Source: Myroides odoratimimus (GTDB lineage Bacteria > Bacteroidota > Bacteroidia > Flavobacteriales > Flavobacteriaceae). Taken from it: a DNA stretch of 64,000 bases. The stretch spans positions 1 through 64,000 of the forward strand of contig NZ_BCMQ01000019.1 of the NCBI RefSeq assembly GCF_001485415.1, in the 5' to 3' direction. The notes below the pieces were generated by a model. It did not search any database. It had not been told where the DNA came from and saw only the letters and a list, made by a program, of their open reading frames with translations. A program made the translations under genes and the position numbers. Positions 63,474 through 64,000 of the stretch are shown here, in pieces (the first letter of the stretch is position 1; every line of letters begins with the position of its first letter).

Positions 63474-64000
63474 GAATTATATCAGGAAAACTAAAAGGAA
63501 GACGTATTTCGCCCCCTAAAAATCTACCTGTCCGCCCTACAACGGATATGAGTAAAGAATCTCTATTTAATATTCTAAATAATCACTTTAATTTCAGTGA
63601 ACTAACCATATTAGACCTATTCGCAGGTACAGGAAACATCAGTTATGAATTTGCTTCTAGAGGAGCTGAATCTATCGTAAGTGTAGATGGTGATATGGGT
63701 TGCGTTAACTTTATAAAGAAAACAGCAAAAGAACTAGATCTTAATATTATCCCACTAAAGTCTGACGTTTTTAAATTTATAGAGAAGCATCAGGCTTCTT
63801 ATGATATCGTTTTTGCCGACCCTCCTTATGATTTTACCCAAGAACAATTTGAGAAAATACTAAAGGATATTTTTGAGAAAGGACTTGTCGATGAGCAAGG
63901 TATGGTTGTTATAGAGCACTCTAAGTTCACAAAAATGGACCATTTAGAACATTTCTCTTTTGAAAAAAACTATGGTGGCTCTGTATTTACCTTCTTTGAA
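63470..64000 (+). CDS. rsmD: RsmD family 16S rRNA guanine-N2 methyltransferase (partial)
   Basis: 177 codons are present and the frame runs off the window edge; the family is about 180-185 residues, so only the last few are missing. The start ATG overlaps the DUF3822 stop. Visible motifs are MRIISGKLKGRRI at the start, PVRPTTDMSKESLFN, SAM-binding DLFAGTGNISYEFASRGA near 46 and the catalytic FADPPYDF near 120. It methylates guanine 966 (E. coli numbering) of 16S rRNA in the small ribosomal subunit. Confidence 0.93.
   Translation, partial: MRIISGKLKGRRISPPKNLPVRPTTDMSKESLFNILNNHFNFSELTILDLFAGTGNISYEFASRGAESIVSVDGDMGCVNFIKKTAKELDLNIIPLKSDVFKFIEKHQASYDIVFADPPYDFTQEQFEKILKDIFEKGLVDEQGMVVIEHSKFTKMDHLEHFSFEKNYGGSVFTFFE

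Overview
The window is chromosomal DNA of about one-third G+C from a member of the Bacteroidota, family Flavobacteriaceae. A Myroides-like organism fits best, but that is inference from overall gene content, not a database match. Support comes from the recurring flavobacterial -7 promoter element TAnnTTTG just upstream of many genes, the near absence of strong Shine-Dalgarno sites, many short lipoproteins with a lipobox, the DUF3822-rsmD pair, the three-subunit sdhCAB set and kdsB.

Layout. 1-1346: an IS4-family insertion sequence whose left terminal repeat starts at base 1. 1507-4817: DoxX protein, a probable outer-membrane barrel, a Crp-like regulator, an SMR exporter and an unknown protein. 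4969-6929: a MocR-type regulator and a lipoprotein. 7007-10147: a four-gene run of mostly unknown proteins headed by a lipoprotein tyrosine phosphatase. 10280-16277: catalase, a GNAT-like protein, a TPR histidine kinase with no adjacent response regulator, and a photolyase. 16397-22419: one operon, sdhC-sdhA-sdhB-porin-DASS transporter, which appears to join dicarboxylate uptake across both membranes to succinate oxidation. 22420-24080: 1.66 kb with no intact gene, holding a possible gene remnant and two terminator hairpins. 24081-25993: an MFS drug exporter and an acetyltransferase. 26306-27896: divergent pabA and pabB. 28166-37334: acyl-CoA synthetase, SIMPL protein, rhomboid protease, LpxL-type acyltransferase, TIGR02117 protein, glmM, ACP-phosphodiesterase-like protein and a CLC channel. 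37813-39599: cysE-cysK. 39776-41971: e(P4)-type phosphatase and a duplicated lipoprotein family. 42188-47985: NhaC, guaB, HMG-CoA lyase, LysE transporter and pyrD. 48441-54927: a large FAD/Fe-S dehydrogenase, two acetyltransferases, nnr and an HMA-AraC fusion regulator. 54932-64000: small lipoproteins, mnmD, ilvE, a small membrane protein with an SRPBCC protein, kdsB, a RecD-like helicase, a DUF3822 protein and the start of rsmD.

Most of the content is housekeeping: cysteine synthesis, folate precursor, IMP to XMP, pyrimidine, LPS core and lipid A, respiration and oxidative-stress defence. Terminators are unusually easy to see, because most convergent gene pairs share one perfect hairpin with T-runs on both sides. 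I saw no CRISPR array, tRNA, rRNA, prophage or conjugative element, and nothing I would call a new defence or biosynthetic system. The best leads are the sdh-porin-transporter operon, the duplicated lipoproteins that share a terminator, the mosaic inverted repeat at 48192-48300, the HMA-AraC regulator and the unknown phosphatase operon.
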